From positions 523 to 10,912 of the forward strand of contig DEFL01000034.1 of NCBI GenBank assembly GCA_002350845.1: a stretch of DNA of 10,390 nt, in the 5' to 3' direction. The notes beneath the pieces are model-generated. The model had not been told where the DNA came from, did not search any database, and saw only the letters and a list, made by a program, of their open reading frames with translations. Positions 1 to 5,578 of this stretch are shown one piece after another. A program made the translations under genes and the position numbers. The stretch is from Christensenella sp. UBA2853. GTDB taxonomy: Bacteria > Bacillota > Clostridia > Christensenellales > Aristaeellaceae. Position 1 is the stretch's first letter, and every line of letters begins with the position of its first letter.

Positions 1-116
1 TAGCCGGCCTTGGCAGCGGGCTTGCGGAAAGCGCCGCCGGAGATTTCGTTCATTTCGTCGAGGGTCAGTTCTGCGCCAAATTCGATATCGCCGATATCCA
101 TCATATTCTCAGTCAT
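1..116 (-). CDS. Double-glycine leader peptide precursor (bacteriocin or RiPP-like), at window edge
   Basis: Thirty-eight codons are visible from ATG 116. The ATG is preceded by an excellent ribosome binding site, AGGAGG at about 124-129. The N-terminal part is acidic (MTENMMDIGDIEFGAE). It is followed by LTLDEMNEISGG, the classic double-glycine leader pattern (hydrophobic residues, E/D residues and a terminal GG) recognised by C39-peptidase ABC transporters. The residues after GG are small and basic (AFRKPAAKAG). The next two visible bases read TA, so the next codon is either Tyr or a stop, and the mature peptide may end here or continue beyond the window. In known systems such leaders direct export and cleavage of class II bacteriocins, pheromones or some modified peptides. 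No C39 transporter lies in this window. Leader identification is fairly firm; the function of the product is not. Confidence 0.72.
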   Translation of the reverse strand, partial: MTENMMDIGDIEFGAELTLDEMNEISGGAFRKPAAKAG

Positions 117-159
117 GTTCTTATCCTCCTGCTCTTTAAGCAATTTCATCATTTTGATT

Positions 160-178
160 TGAAAGCATCTCGCTTTCA
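160..178. repeat. Inverted repeat just downstream of promoter A
   Basis: The arms TGAAAGC and GCTTTCA (7 bp, perfect) are separated by ATCTC. The repeat sits directly after the -10 element of promoter A, so it covers the expected transcription start of the leader-peptide gene. It could be an operator or a 5'-end hairpin of the mRNA. There is no U-tract, so it is not a terminator. Confidence 0.45.
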
Positions 179-181
179 TTT

Positions 182-214
182 GTTGATACGCACGTCTTTT
201 CTCTCTGGCAGTGC
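182..214 (-). promoter_or_regulatory. Promoter-like element A (leader-peptide gene)
   Basis: Read on the minus strand this is GCACTGCCA, 12 unrelated bases, then GTGCGTATCAAC. It can be parsed as -35 CTGCCA (206-211), a 17-bp spacer and -10 TATCAA (183-188), each matching the vegetative consensus at 4 of 6 positions. A nearly identical element with the same internal spacing occurs exactly 500 bp away at 682-714, upstream of another small gene. The conservation of both blocks with a divergent spacer argues for a functional site, either a weak activated promoter or a site for a dedicated factor. The distance from the -10 to the ATG of the peptide gene is about 66 bp. Confidence 0.6.
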
Positions 215-236
215 TTTTCGCATTTTTTTCGCATTT
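215..236. repeat. Tandem 11-bp direct repeat next to promoter A
   Basis: Two perfect copies of TTTTCGCATTT (215-225 and 226-236) abut the upstream edge of promoter element A. A further TTTCGCAT lies at 270-277. Direct repeats one helical turn apart, immediately upstream of a weak -35, are the usual layout of activator sites at bacteriocin promoters, for example LytTR-type response regulators. The A-tracts also predict DNA curvature. The repeat is seen directly; the regulator role is inferred. Confidence 0.5.
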
Positions 237-308
237 TTTCCGGATCCCCGTGAAAAAGGATGCGATCCGTTTCGCATGTCCCTGGATCATGGAACGGTGT
301 GCAGGAAA

Positions 309-494
309 TCAGGCAAACGATGCACGGAACCGTTTCAAAAAGGAACATGTTTCCCGGAATGCTTTTTTGACAGCGTCGATGACGCATGAACCAAAGGCTT
401 CAAGCGCTCTGGGGTCCTGAACGCATGCGGGAATGTCGGTAAACATTCCATTGTAGGTATTCTCAAGTTCAAACAGATTCAAATCCAGTGTCAT
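309..494 (-). CDS. Unrecognised 61-residue protein with three evenly spaced cysteines
   Basis: The start at ATG 494 is chosen because AAGGAGAG lies about 7 nt upstream. A longer reading from 518 has no such site. The 61-residue product begins MTLDLNLFELENTYNG and has an acidic N-terminal half and a basic C-terminus (KRFRASFA). Cysteines occur at residues 24, 37 and 50, exactly 13 apart. The segment from about residue 28 to 55 looks amphipathic and helical. There is no double-glycine motif, signal peptide or strongly hydrophobic segment. I do not recognise the family. It is transcribed towards the leader-peptide gene, with about 190 bp between them, and carries the same promoter-like element far upstream (682-714). 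Co-regulation therefore suggests a partner role such as immunity, a second peptide or a maturation helper, but this is inference. Confidence 0.6.
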   Translation of the reverse strand: MTLDLNLFELENTYNGMFTDIPACVQDPRALEAFGSCVIDAVKKAFRETCSFLKRFRASFA

Positions 495-628
495 GGAAAT
501 CTCTCCTTCATGATCCATCGTCTGTATTCATCACCGCACCATCCGGGAAAACGGCACGCCCTGAAAAGGACGTGGAGTTCTGGAATTGCGGTGCGTTTGT
601 CTGTGATCTGCTGCAGCGCATTCCTCAT
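491..628 (-). CDS. Possible 45-residue upstream reading frame (weak)
   Basis: ATG 628 opens a 45-codon frame (MRNALQQITDKRTAIPELHV...). It ends in TGA overlapping the ATG of the 309-494 gene as ATGA, an arrangement typical of translational coupling, and lies downstream of promoter element B. Against it, no ribosome binding site precedes ATG 628, and the opposite strand is open across the same interval. It may simply be the roughly 180-nt leader of the downstream mRNA. No family is recognised. Confidence 0.15.
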   Translation of the reverse strand: MRNALQQITDKRTAIPELHVLFRACRFPGWCGDEYRRWIMKERFP

Positions 629-662
629 TCGGCCAGGCCGTGGAAGAATGTCTGCAGAGGTC

Positions 663-678
663 TGTCATTTTTCTGACA
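663..678. repeat. Short inverted repeat downstream of promoter B
   Basis: The arms TGTCA and TGACA are separated by TTTTTC. The repeat lies directly downstream of the -10 of promoter element B, in the same relative position as the repeat at 160-178 next to element A, although the sequences differ. It may be an operator or a hairpin at the 5' end of the mRNA. Confidence 0.3.
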
Positions 679-681
679 ACC

Positions 682-714
682 GTTGATACGTACACGGAAG
701 CGTGTTGGCAGTGC
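682..714 (-). promoter_or_regulatory. Promoter-like element B (61-residue protein gene)
   Basis: On the minus strand this is GCACTGCCA, 12 bases, GTACGTATCAAC. The element matches element A at all nine positions of the first block and 11 of 12 of the second, with unrelated spacer bases. It can be parsed as -35 CTGCCA (706-711), a 17-bp spacer and -10 TATCAA (683-688). It lies about 190 bp upstream of ATG 494, which implies a long 5' leader unless the weak frame at 491-628 is translated. It follows the terminator of the flavin reductase gene, as a new transcription unit should. Confidence 0.58.
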
Positions 715-716
715 CG

Positions 717-732
717 CCGGTTTGCACACCGG
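717..732. repeat. CCGGT hairpin upstream of promoter B
   Basis: The arms CCGGT and ACCGG are separated by TTGCAC. Read on the minus strand the sequence is CCGGTGTGCAAACCGG, which matches 14 of 16 bases of the hairpin inside the palindromic element at 6241-6256. It lies immediately upstream of the conserved -35 block. Confidence 0.4.
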
Positions 733-763
733 AGCGGAAAGACTGTTTGAGAAGAAGAGAAGA

Positions 764-805
764 ATATGAAAAGGCCTTCGTCTGATGTGTCAAACGAAGG
801 TCTTT
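764..805 (-). terminator. Intrinsic terminator of the flavin reductase gene
   Basis: The arms 770-781 and 794-805 (AAAGACCTTCGT and ACGAAGGCCTTT on the minus strand) pair over 12 positions with one mismatch. They enclose a 12-nt loop and are followed by TTTTCAT. The site starts 15 bp past the stop codon of the 820-1392 gene. Confidence 0.8.
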
Positions 806-819
806 CGGGCTTTCAGCGA

Positions 820-1392
820 TTACTTTTTCATGAGGGCGGCGCCTGCGTTCCAGGCCTGACCGACCTTTTTGCCGGTGGCATAATAGCCGTGCTGGAACTG
901 GTCAAACATCAGGGCGTGGAGCTTCTCGGGATCCACCTTTCCCTTTTCATTGAGAACGGCCTCTTCGGCTTTGACGTTGACGATTTTGCCGACAATGCCG
1001 GAGACAAACTCTGTATTGACCGTTTCGAGCAGTTCACATTCCATGACCACCGGGAATTCCTCGATGATGGGCGCATGGACCTTGTCGCTCTTGACCGCGT
1101 GATAACCGGTCCGCTCAAACTTGTCATTGATTTTGTTGCCCGAAGCAATGCCGAAGAAATCGGCGACATCCATATGGGCTTCATCGGCAAGCGCAACGGT
1201 AAATGCCTTGCTGGCCTGAATGTTCAGCCAGGTTTTCTTGCCTTCACCAATAAACAGGATGATTTTATCGTCGTCACAAATCTGACCCCAGGCAACGTTC
1301 ATGACATTGACTTTCTCATTTTCATCATATGCGGCAACCATCAGAACAGGCATAGGATAGACAGCCTGCACCAGACCCAGATCCTTTTTCAT
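820..1392 (-). CDS. Flavin reductase family protein (FMN-binding split barrel)
   Basis: The product is 190 residues. The start at 1392 follows AAGGAAG with good spacing. The sequence matches the flavin reductase-like / flavoredoxin family (DIM6/NTAB type): an N-terminal strand region VYPMPVLMVAAYDENEKVNVMNVAWG, then KTWLNIQASKAFTVALADEAHMDVADFFG, which in this family contributes to FMN binding, and a C-terminal strand region with NVKAEEAVLNEKGKVDPEKL. Members bind FMN and transfer electrons between NAD(P)H or iron-sulfur donors and flavins or other acceptors in the cytoplasm; the substrate cannot be read from the sequence. It is divergently transcribed from an HxlR-type regulator with a dyad between them, the usual arrangement for a redox- or electrophile-controlled oxidoreductase. 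The length is typical of the family. The gene ends at its own terminator, so it is probably monocistronic. Confidence 0.88.
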   Translation of the reverse strand: MKKDLGLVQAVYPMPVLMVAAYDENEKVNVMNVAWGQICDDDKIILFIGEGKKTWLNIQASKAFTVALADEAHMDVADFFGIASGNKINDKFERTGYHAVKSDKVHAPIIEEFPVVMECELLETVNTEFVSGIVGKIVNVKAEEAVLNEKGKVDPEKLHALMFDQFQHGYYATGKKVGQAWNAGAALMKK

Positions 1393-1438
1393 TACTATGG
1401 CTTCCTTTCCATCATCTTATTGCCTTGCGGGCAGGTCT

Positions 1439-1467
1439 ATGTTATCATTGAGTGAAAAAAGAAGCAA
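1439..1467 (-). promoter_or_regulatory. Promoter of the flavin reductase gene
   Basis: On the minus strand there is -35 TTGCTT (1462-1467), a 17-bp spacer and -10 TAACAT (1439-1444), with TGA just before the -10. The -35 overlaps the left arm of the dyad at 1464-1494, so a protein bound there would control this promoter. Confidence 0.55.
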
Positions 1468-1494
1468 GTACCAACATTTTTGTAAGGTACTTAC
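1464..1494. promoter_or_regulatory. Dyad operator, probable HxlR-type regulator site
   Basis: The arms GCAAGTACC (1464-1472) and GGTACTTAC (1486-1494) are inverted repeats with 8 of 9 matches and a 13-bp spacer. The dyad lies between two divergent genes, overlaps the flavin reductase -35, and ends just before the ribosome binding site of the regulator gene. It is well placed for autoregulation plus control of the reductase. The dyad is seen directly; the bound protein is inferred from position. Confidence 0.55.
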
Positions 1495-1506
1495 CTGGAG
1501 GTAAGC

Positions 1507-1836
1507 ATGGAGAAACCGATTAATGAGGCGAATTTTGAGGATACCGGGTACAGTTACACACTGTCGCTGATCTCGGGAAAATACAAGCCGATTATTCTCT
1601 ACTGCCTGATGGAATATGAACCTGTGCGGTTCAATGAAATGCAGCGGTATCTGGGCAGGGTCGCCGACAAGACACTGAGCATGCACCTGAAAGAACTGGA
1701 GAGGGACGGCCTGATCCACCGCAAAATGTATCCCGAAGTGCCGCCGAAGGTGGAGTATACGCTCACCGAGCGCGGCCATTCCCTGATGAAAGTGCTGGAC
1801 CAGCTGTGCACCTGGGGCAATGAAAACAGGGAATGA
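1507..1836 (+). CDS. HxlR family winged-helix transcriptional regulator
   Basis: The product is 109 residues, a normal length for HxlR regulators. ATG 1507 is preceded by GGAGG with about 6 nt spacing. Family hallmarks are visible: LISGKYKPIILYCL near residues 21-34 (the usual GGKWK-I-L helix), RFNEMQRYLGRVADKTLSMHLKELERDGLI (41-70) as the helix-turn-helix with recognition helix, and the wing VPPKVEYTLTERGHSL (78-93). Members act as dimers and several sense electrophiles or disulfide stress through cysteine. Here the only cysteines are C33 and C101. It is divergent from the flavin reductase gene and likely represses or activates it through the intergenic dyad. The signal is unknown. Confidence 0.9.
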   Translation: MEKPINEANFEDTGYSYTLSLISGKYKPIILYCLMEYEPVRFNEMQRYLGRVADKTLSMHLKELERDGLIHRKMYPEVPPKVEYTLTERGHSLMKVLDQLCTWGNENRE

Positions 1837-1889
1837 AGGCAGCGCGCTGCTTGAAAATACAGGGTCCCGCGAAAAATGCAGAAAGATCA

Positions 1890-1943
1890 GCATAAAAATG
1901 GAAGCTCGGCAGATGTGACCGCAATGTCAGGTGCCGGGCTTCC
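1890..1943 (-). terminator. Terminator between convergent genes, possibly bidirectional
   Basis: The arms 1900-1911 (GGAAGCTCGGCA) and 1932-1943 (TGCCGGGCTTCC) pair at 11 of 12 positions. On the minus strand the stem is followed by ATTTTTATG, a good U-tract for the YjbR-EVE gene that ends at 1948. On the plus strand it is followed by TGTTTTAC, so it may also stop transcripts from the HxlR gene. Confidence 0.8.
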
Positions 1944-1947
1944 TGTT

Positions 1948-2715
1948 TTACAGTGGAAAGGATCTGAACGCATCGCTGAGCTTTTTCGGGATGCCGCGCG
2001 GGCCGCGCACGGCAAAAATGTCAAACTCTGCGCCAAGCCGGTCAAAAGAAAACGCATCCGGTGGAAAACGCCGGATCAGCCGGATCTTCATCAGGCATTT
2101 CATCGGGACTTCCGTTTTTTTGAAAAGAGAGGGAATGTCGGTTTCCGTGACCAGACACTGGAAGAGGACAGCGGATACAGGGGAGGCGACATACATGAAG
2201 ACCGTGTCGCCTTTTTTGATGCCCTTTCCCTGCTTCCAGAGAATTTCCCTGCGCTCGGCAAAGGCGCCGACAATGTCATAGTATTTCGGATTGGCAGGGA
2301 TGATCCACTCTTTGGGAGAGCGCAGCTTTTTCCTGGTTGTACTGGAGGCGGTTGTCAGGAAGCTCACATCGAGCCAGCGGCAGATGTCTTCGAGGGGAAC
2401 TGTTCCGTCGAGCAGAACCGTAATCCAGTTTCCGCCGCGGATATGATATCCCCGCAGATAGCCTTCCTGAGCACTGAGCAGATCCACGAGCAGAGGATCG
2501 TTCAGCTTGACATTGAGAATGTCAACGGATTCCGGGCCGGAAAGTCCGAGCCTGCTTTTCTCAATACGGCCGATGAGCGCAAACATTTTCTGATTGTCGC
2601 GGTGCCGCAGGGCAGCATATTCCGGATACCGAACCCATGGATATTCGGCCTGTACGCCGTATTTTTCTGCGGCATACGCGAATACATCTTCAGGCACGCT
2701 CATGTTCTCATTCAC
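1948..2715 (-). CDS. MmcQ/YjbR domain fused to an EVE/PUA-like domain
   Basis: The product is 255 residues if the GTG at 2715 is the start, or 251 from ATG 2703. Neither has an ideally spaced ribosome binding site (GGGAAGGG ends within a few bases of the GTG). Residues about 10-120 resemble the MmcQ/YjbR fold: PWVRYPEYAALRHRDNQKMFALIGRI, then the strand and loop LNVKLNDPLLVDLL, GYHIRGGNWITVLLDG and a C-terminal helix. YjbR proteins have a CyaY-like fold and are often called DNA-binding, without firm function. Residues about 136-250 look like an EVE domain: KEWIIPANPKYYDIVGAF, KKGDTVFMYVASPVSAVLFQCLV. EVE domains belong to the PUA superfamily and read modified bases in nucleic acids. The gene lies 39 bp downstream of the thioesterase gene on the same strand, so it is probably cotranscribed. 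The biological role is unknown. Confidence 0.8.
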   Translation of the reverse strand: MNENMSVPEDVFAYAAEKYGVQAEYPWVRYPEYAALRHRDNQKMFALIGRIEKSRLGLSGPESVDILNVKLNDPLLVDLLSAQEGYLRGYHIRGGNWITVLLDGTVPLEDICRWLDVSFLTTASSTTRKKLRSPKEWIIPANPKYYDIVGAFAERREILWKQGKGIKKGDTVFMYVASPVSAVLFQCLVTETDIPSLFKKTEVPMKCLMKIRLIRRFPPDAFSFDRLGAEFDIFAVRGPRGIPKKLSDAFRSFPL

Positions 2716-2754
2716 ATCCCTTCCCGGATTCCAAAAGGAACAAAGTCAGCCATT

Positions 2755-3492
2755 TCATGTCCGGGCAGCGGACTGGAACAGGGCGACAGAGGCCAGTGTT
2801 CCGTCCTCATGGAGAGCCGCGAAATGCAATCCGTCTGCATCGCTGCGGCTGCGCACAGAAATGGCCTCACCCTCCCGGCACTGGCTCAGAAAACTGATTT
2901 CCATATCGCTGGGATTGAAATCATGCCAGAAGGCCGAGTCAAAGGCATCCTGAAACATGTCAACATAGCGGAGATTGTTCATATGCCGGCTCTTGTCCAG
3001 ATCGGAAACGCGGACGGTATGCACATAGACTTCCTCCATGCTTTCTGCTGACTTTTCCAGGCGGATGAAGTCGGGAATCTGGTTGGGAATGTCTTCCGGC
3101 ACCCCGTCGGGAAATTCAATGGCGCTGAAGCGCACGGGACGCTGGCGCACCAGGCTGATCAGGCAGGTTTCCGCCCTGCCCATGGCGGCAATGGTGCCGT
3201 GCTGACGCAGGACATAATCAATATTGGCCAGCACCGGCTGATGATACGGTTCCATCCAGGTGCTAAGCGACAGCGTGTCGGTATAGTCCATTTTGTGCCT
3301 CAGGGCGACGCGGTAGCGTGTATAGACCCAGGCTGCACTGTACTGCTCGGGCAGCACATCGTTTCCCTTGCTGTAGGCGTGCATGAACCAGGTGTGGCCG
3401 TCCTGAAAGTAATGCATGGCACCCTTCAGCCCGATCAGGCCGTCGGGATCCGCATCCCGGTACTGGGGGTAAAGAATCTGTTCGTAGGGCAT
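2755..3492 (-). CDS. Acyl-ACP thioesterase (FatA/FatB-like)
   Basis: The product is 245 residues from ATG 3492, which follows AGAAG at a suitable distance. A longer in-frame extension to 3639 lacks a site and has non-protein-like composition. The protein shows two hotdog halves. The N-terminal half begins YPQYRDADPDGLIGLKGAMHY. The C-terminal half carries VSDLDKSRHMNNLRYVDMF (163-180), matching the D-x-N-x-H-x-N-N-x-x-Y catalytic block of plant-type acyl-ACP thioesterases, with H170 and N172/N173. C205 in SQCREGE lies where the third catalytic residue of FatB-like enzymes is expected. The enzyme hydrolyses acyl-ACP to free fatty acid and ACP in the cytoplasm, ending or trimming fatty acid synthesis. 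Bacterial homologues of about 240 residues are common in Bacillota. It is first gene of a probable two-gene unit with YjbR-EVE; the functional link is unclear. Confidence 0.88.
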   Translation of the reverse strand: MPYEQILYPQYRDADPDGLIGLKGAMHYFQDGHTWFMHAYSKGNDVLPEQYSAAWVYTRYRVALRHKMDYTDTLSLSTWMEPYHQPVLANIDYVLRQHGTIAAMGRAETCLISLVRQRPVRFSAIEFPDGVPEDIPNQIPDFIRLEKSAESMEEVYVHTVRVSDLDKSRHMNNLRYVDMFQDAFDSAFWHDFNPSDMEISFLSQCREGEAISVRSRSDADGLHFAALHEDGTLASVALFQSAART

Positions 3493-3550
3493 GAAAAATC
3501 TTCTTTCTGCAGACAATCTGCGCGCGGGTGCATCACCGCGGGCGGGGAGT

Positions 3551-3559
3551 ATGATACCA
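3551..3559 (-). promoter_or_regulatory. Extended -10 promoter for the thioesterase gene
   Basis: On the minus strand the sequence reads TGGTATCAT, an extended -10 (TGn plus TATCAT, 5 of 6 to consensus), about 60 bp upstream of ATG 3492. No convincing -35 sits 16-18 bp further up, which is acceptable for extended -10 promoters. Confidence 0.4.
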
Positions 3560-3611
3560 CAAACTGCCGGGAAAAGCACAGCTGCTGCGGGTACCTTTCG
3601 GGAGGTTTTGC

Positions 3612-3640
3612 TTGCATTCCGCCGTGCACAACAGTACACT
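3612..3640 (+). promoter_or_regulatory. Putative promoter for the TPR protein gene
   Basis: TTGCAT (3612-3617), a 17-bp spacer and TACACT (3635-3640) lie about 60 bp before ATG 3703. Both boxes are imperfect, but spacing and position are right. Confidence 0.4.
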
Positions 3641-3702
3641 ATGGGAAACGAGGACCTGCTCCGGGGCGGGCAGGGGAGAACGGAACAGAAAGAGGGGAAA
3701 GA

Positions 3703-4527
3703 ATGACACTGAACAGAGAAGATTATGTGGAACCCAGCTGCGTCCTGTGCGGAAAGCCCGGCGAGGAAGAACCCGTAAAGTCAGTGCCTCTTTCGAGGGT
3801 CATGGAAAAGCTGGCGGAATACGAGGACAGGAGTGACTGGCCTGCGGTGGAACGCCACCTGAAATACTGGATGGAAGAAGCCAGAATGGGCCGGGATGAG
3901 CGGGCCCAGCTGATGCTGAACAATGAGCTCATGGGGTATTACCGCAAACAGGGAAACCGGGAAAAGGCCTTTGAGCATGCAGAAGCGGCTGTGCAGCTGG
4001 TGGAAAAGCTGGAGATGGAGAACACCGTAACCGCCGGCACCACCTGGGTGAATGCCGGCACGGTCCGGGAGGCGTTCGGGGACCCAGAAGGCGGCATGGC
4101 CTACTTCCGGAAAGCGCGGGCAAACTATGAGAAGAATCTGCCCGATGGGGACAGCCGGCTGGGCGGTCTGTACAACAATATGGCGCTGGGACTGTCGGCG
4201 TCCGGGCAGTATGAAGAGGCCATGGATCTGTTCCGGCGTGCCCTGGTGATCATGGGGAAGCAGCCGTACGGTGAACTGGAACAGGCGATCACGTATCTGA
4301 ACATGGCAGATGCTGCCGAGGCAGCGCTCGGCACGGAAGTGGCGGAGGAGGAAATCCGGGAAGAGCTGGACCGGGCAGAGGCGCTTTTGAATACAGAGAG
4401 CCTGCCGAGGAACGGATACTACGCGTTTGTCTGTGAAAAATGTGCGCCGGCTTTTGGGCATCACGGCTATTTTATGACGGAAGCTGAGCTGCGAAAGCGG
4501 GCCGAGGCGATCCAGGCGCGGAAATGA
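3703..4527 (+). CDS. Tetratricopeptide repeat protein flanked by two CxxC pairs
   Basis: The product is 274 residues. ATG 3703 follows GAGGGG at a good distance, and the reading frame upstream is not protein-like. The middle consists of helical TPR-type repeats: VERHLKYWMEEARMGRDERAQ, ELMGYYRKQGNREKAFEHAE, NAGTVREAFGDPEGGMAYFRKA, NNMALGLSASGQYEEAMDLF and a degenerate last repeat. A CVLC pair lies at residues 13-16 and a CEKC pair at 244-247 near the C-terminus. Together they could form a four-cysteine zinc site that closes the helical solenoid; this is inferred. There is no signal peptide or membrane segment, so it is cytoplasmic. TPR proteins bind partner proteins, so the role is probably scaffold or regulator, not enzyme. 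It is 94 bp upstream of the hydrolase-rubredoxin gene on the same strand and may share its transcript. Confidence 0.8.
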   Translation: MTLNREDYVEPSCVLCGKPGEEEPVKSVPLSRVMEKLAEYEDRSDWPAVERHLKYWMEEARMGRDERAQLMLNNELMGYYRKQGNREKAFEHAEAAVQLVEKLEMENTVTAGTTWVNAGTVREAFGDPEGGMAYFRKARANYEKNLPDGDSRLGGLYNNMALGLSASGQYEEAMDLFRRALVIMGKQPYGELEQAITYLNMADAAEAALGTEVAEEEIREELDRAEALLNTESLPRNGYYAFVCEKCAPAFGHHGYFMTEAELRKRAEAIQARK

Positions 4528-4621
4528 AAGGATTGAAGATCGGGATCACTGATGCAGAGCAGGGGAAACCACGATGTGCATTGAACATGTATACAAAAGG
4601 TGATTTCGGGGGTGCAACCAG

Positions 4622-5563
4622 ATGGAAATCAAAGCGGTAAAATTCAGAAAAGACGGTTTCTATTCTCAGCCTTTCGCGTTTGGCGGCGAAGAAGGAACTG
4701 AAATGTTTGATCCCGATGTCCGCTATCGCGGAAGCCTGCAGAATTACCTGATTGATAACGGCAGCGAAGTGATCCTTGTGGATACAGGCCTTCCGGCCGG
4801 TACGCCTGAGGAAGTGCCGGACGAGAAGAGCGCGGCCTTTACGGGCAGGGATATCTGCGGGTATATGGAAGCCTTCGCAAAGCTGGGATATCAGCCCGAG
4901 CAGGTCACGAAGATTCTGCTCACGCACAAACACTCCGACCATTCCGGCTGCATTCGCGAGTTCCCGAATGCGAAGATCTATGTCAACGAGGATGAACTCT
5001 CTGCAGCCGAACTGCAGGGTGTTTCGAACCTGGTGCCGGTGAAGTTTACGGACGGTGCGTACTATAACTTCCCGGAAAGCCAGAACATCTGCGACGGCGT
5101 GACGTTCATCAAAGCCAAGGGCCACACCAACGGCAACAGCATTGTGATCGTGGAAAAAGACGGTCTGTTCTATATGATCCACGGCGATATCACCTATGTG
5201 GATGAAGCGCTCTATGCCAACAAGCTGTCCGTGGTCTTTGACGATAAGGCAGCTGCCCGCGAGACGCTGGACCGGGTGCGTGAGTTCATCGGGAATCATC
5301 CGACGGTCTATCTTTCCACCCATACGCCCCAGGGCTATGAGAACCTGGAAGCAAACCGCGTGATGGATCTGGATCATCCGGTGGAGACCATTTTCGAGGA
5401 GTATGATTTCTCGGGAGAAACGGGCTCAGGCAAATATGTCTGCTCCGTGTGCGGATATGTCTATGACCCGGATGAGCATGACGGCGTGGCCTTTGAAGAT
5501 CTGCCGGATGACTGGAAGTGCCCGCGCTGCAGACAGCCGAAGACAAAGTTCAACAAGGCATAA
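4622..5563 (+). CDS. Metallo-beta-lactamase-fold hydrolase with C-terminal rubredoxin domain
   Basis: The product is 313 residues. ATG 4622 follows GGGGG about 8 nt upstream. Residues 1-250 form a metallo-beta-lactamase fold of the lactonase-like type: HxHxDH metal site at 102-107 (THKHSDHSG), third ligand H168 in GHTNG (GHTPG is the usual form), bridging Asp at D189 (HGD), and a late histidine H234 (STH). Residues about 270-313 are a complete rubredoxin: KYVCSVCGYVYDP with C274 and C277, and KCPRC with C300 and C303, which bind one iron. This differs from flavodiiron proteins because there is no flavodoxin domain between the two parts. The rubredoxin suggests electron transfer to or from the metal site, or to the peroxiredoxin encoded 15 bp downstream. 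The substrate is unknown; an oxygen, peroxide or nitric oxide defence role is inference. Confidence 0.9.
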   Translation: MEIKAVKFRKDGFYSQPFAFGGEEGTEMFDPDVRYRGSLQNYLIDNGSEVILVDTGLPAGTPEEVPDEKSAAFTGRDICGYMEAFAKLGYQPEQVTKILLTHKHSDHSGCIREFPNAKIYVNEDELSAAELQGVSNLVPVKFTDGAYYNFPESQNICDGVTFIKAKGHTNGNSIVIVEKDGLFYMIHGDITYVDEALYANKLSVVFDDKAAARETLDRVREFIGNHPTVYLSTHTPQGYENLEANRVMDLDHPVETIFEEYDFSGETGSGKYVCSVCGYVYDPDEHDGVAFEDLPDDWKCPRCRQPKTKFNKA

Positions 5564-5578
5564 GAAGGAGGACGGAAT

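Noticed and set aside
215..236. CRISPR array or phase-variable tract at the tandem 11-mers
   Set aside because: Only two short copies with no spacers and outside any reading frame; a regulatory site is simpler.
136..387. An 83-codon minus-strand frame between and over the two small peptide genes
   Set aside because: It overlaps the better supported 309-494 gene, spans promoter element A, and has no ribosome binding site.
766..1455. A 229-codon plus-strand frame over the flavin reductase gene
   Set aside because: It lies opposite a clear family member with promoter, ribosome binding site and terminator; its product has no recognisable domain.
1876..3051. A 391-codon plus-strand frame opposite YjbR-EVE and thioesterase
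   Set aside because: It is the antisense of two recognisable proteins and crosses the terminator and the gap between them; no ribosome binding site.
4528..4621. A separate promoter before the hydrolase-rubredoxin gene (TATACA near 4592)
   Set aside because: No -35 at a workable distance; the gene may be cotranscribed with the TPR gene, so I did not list it.
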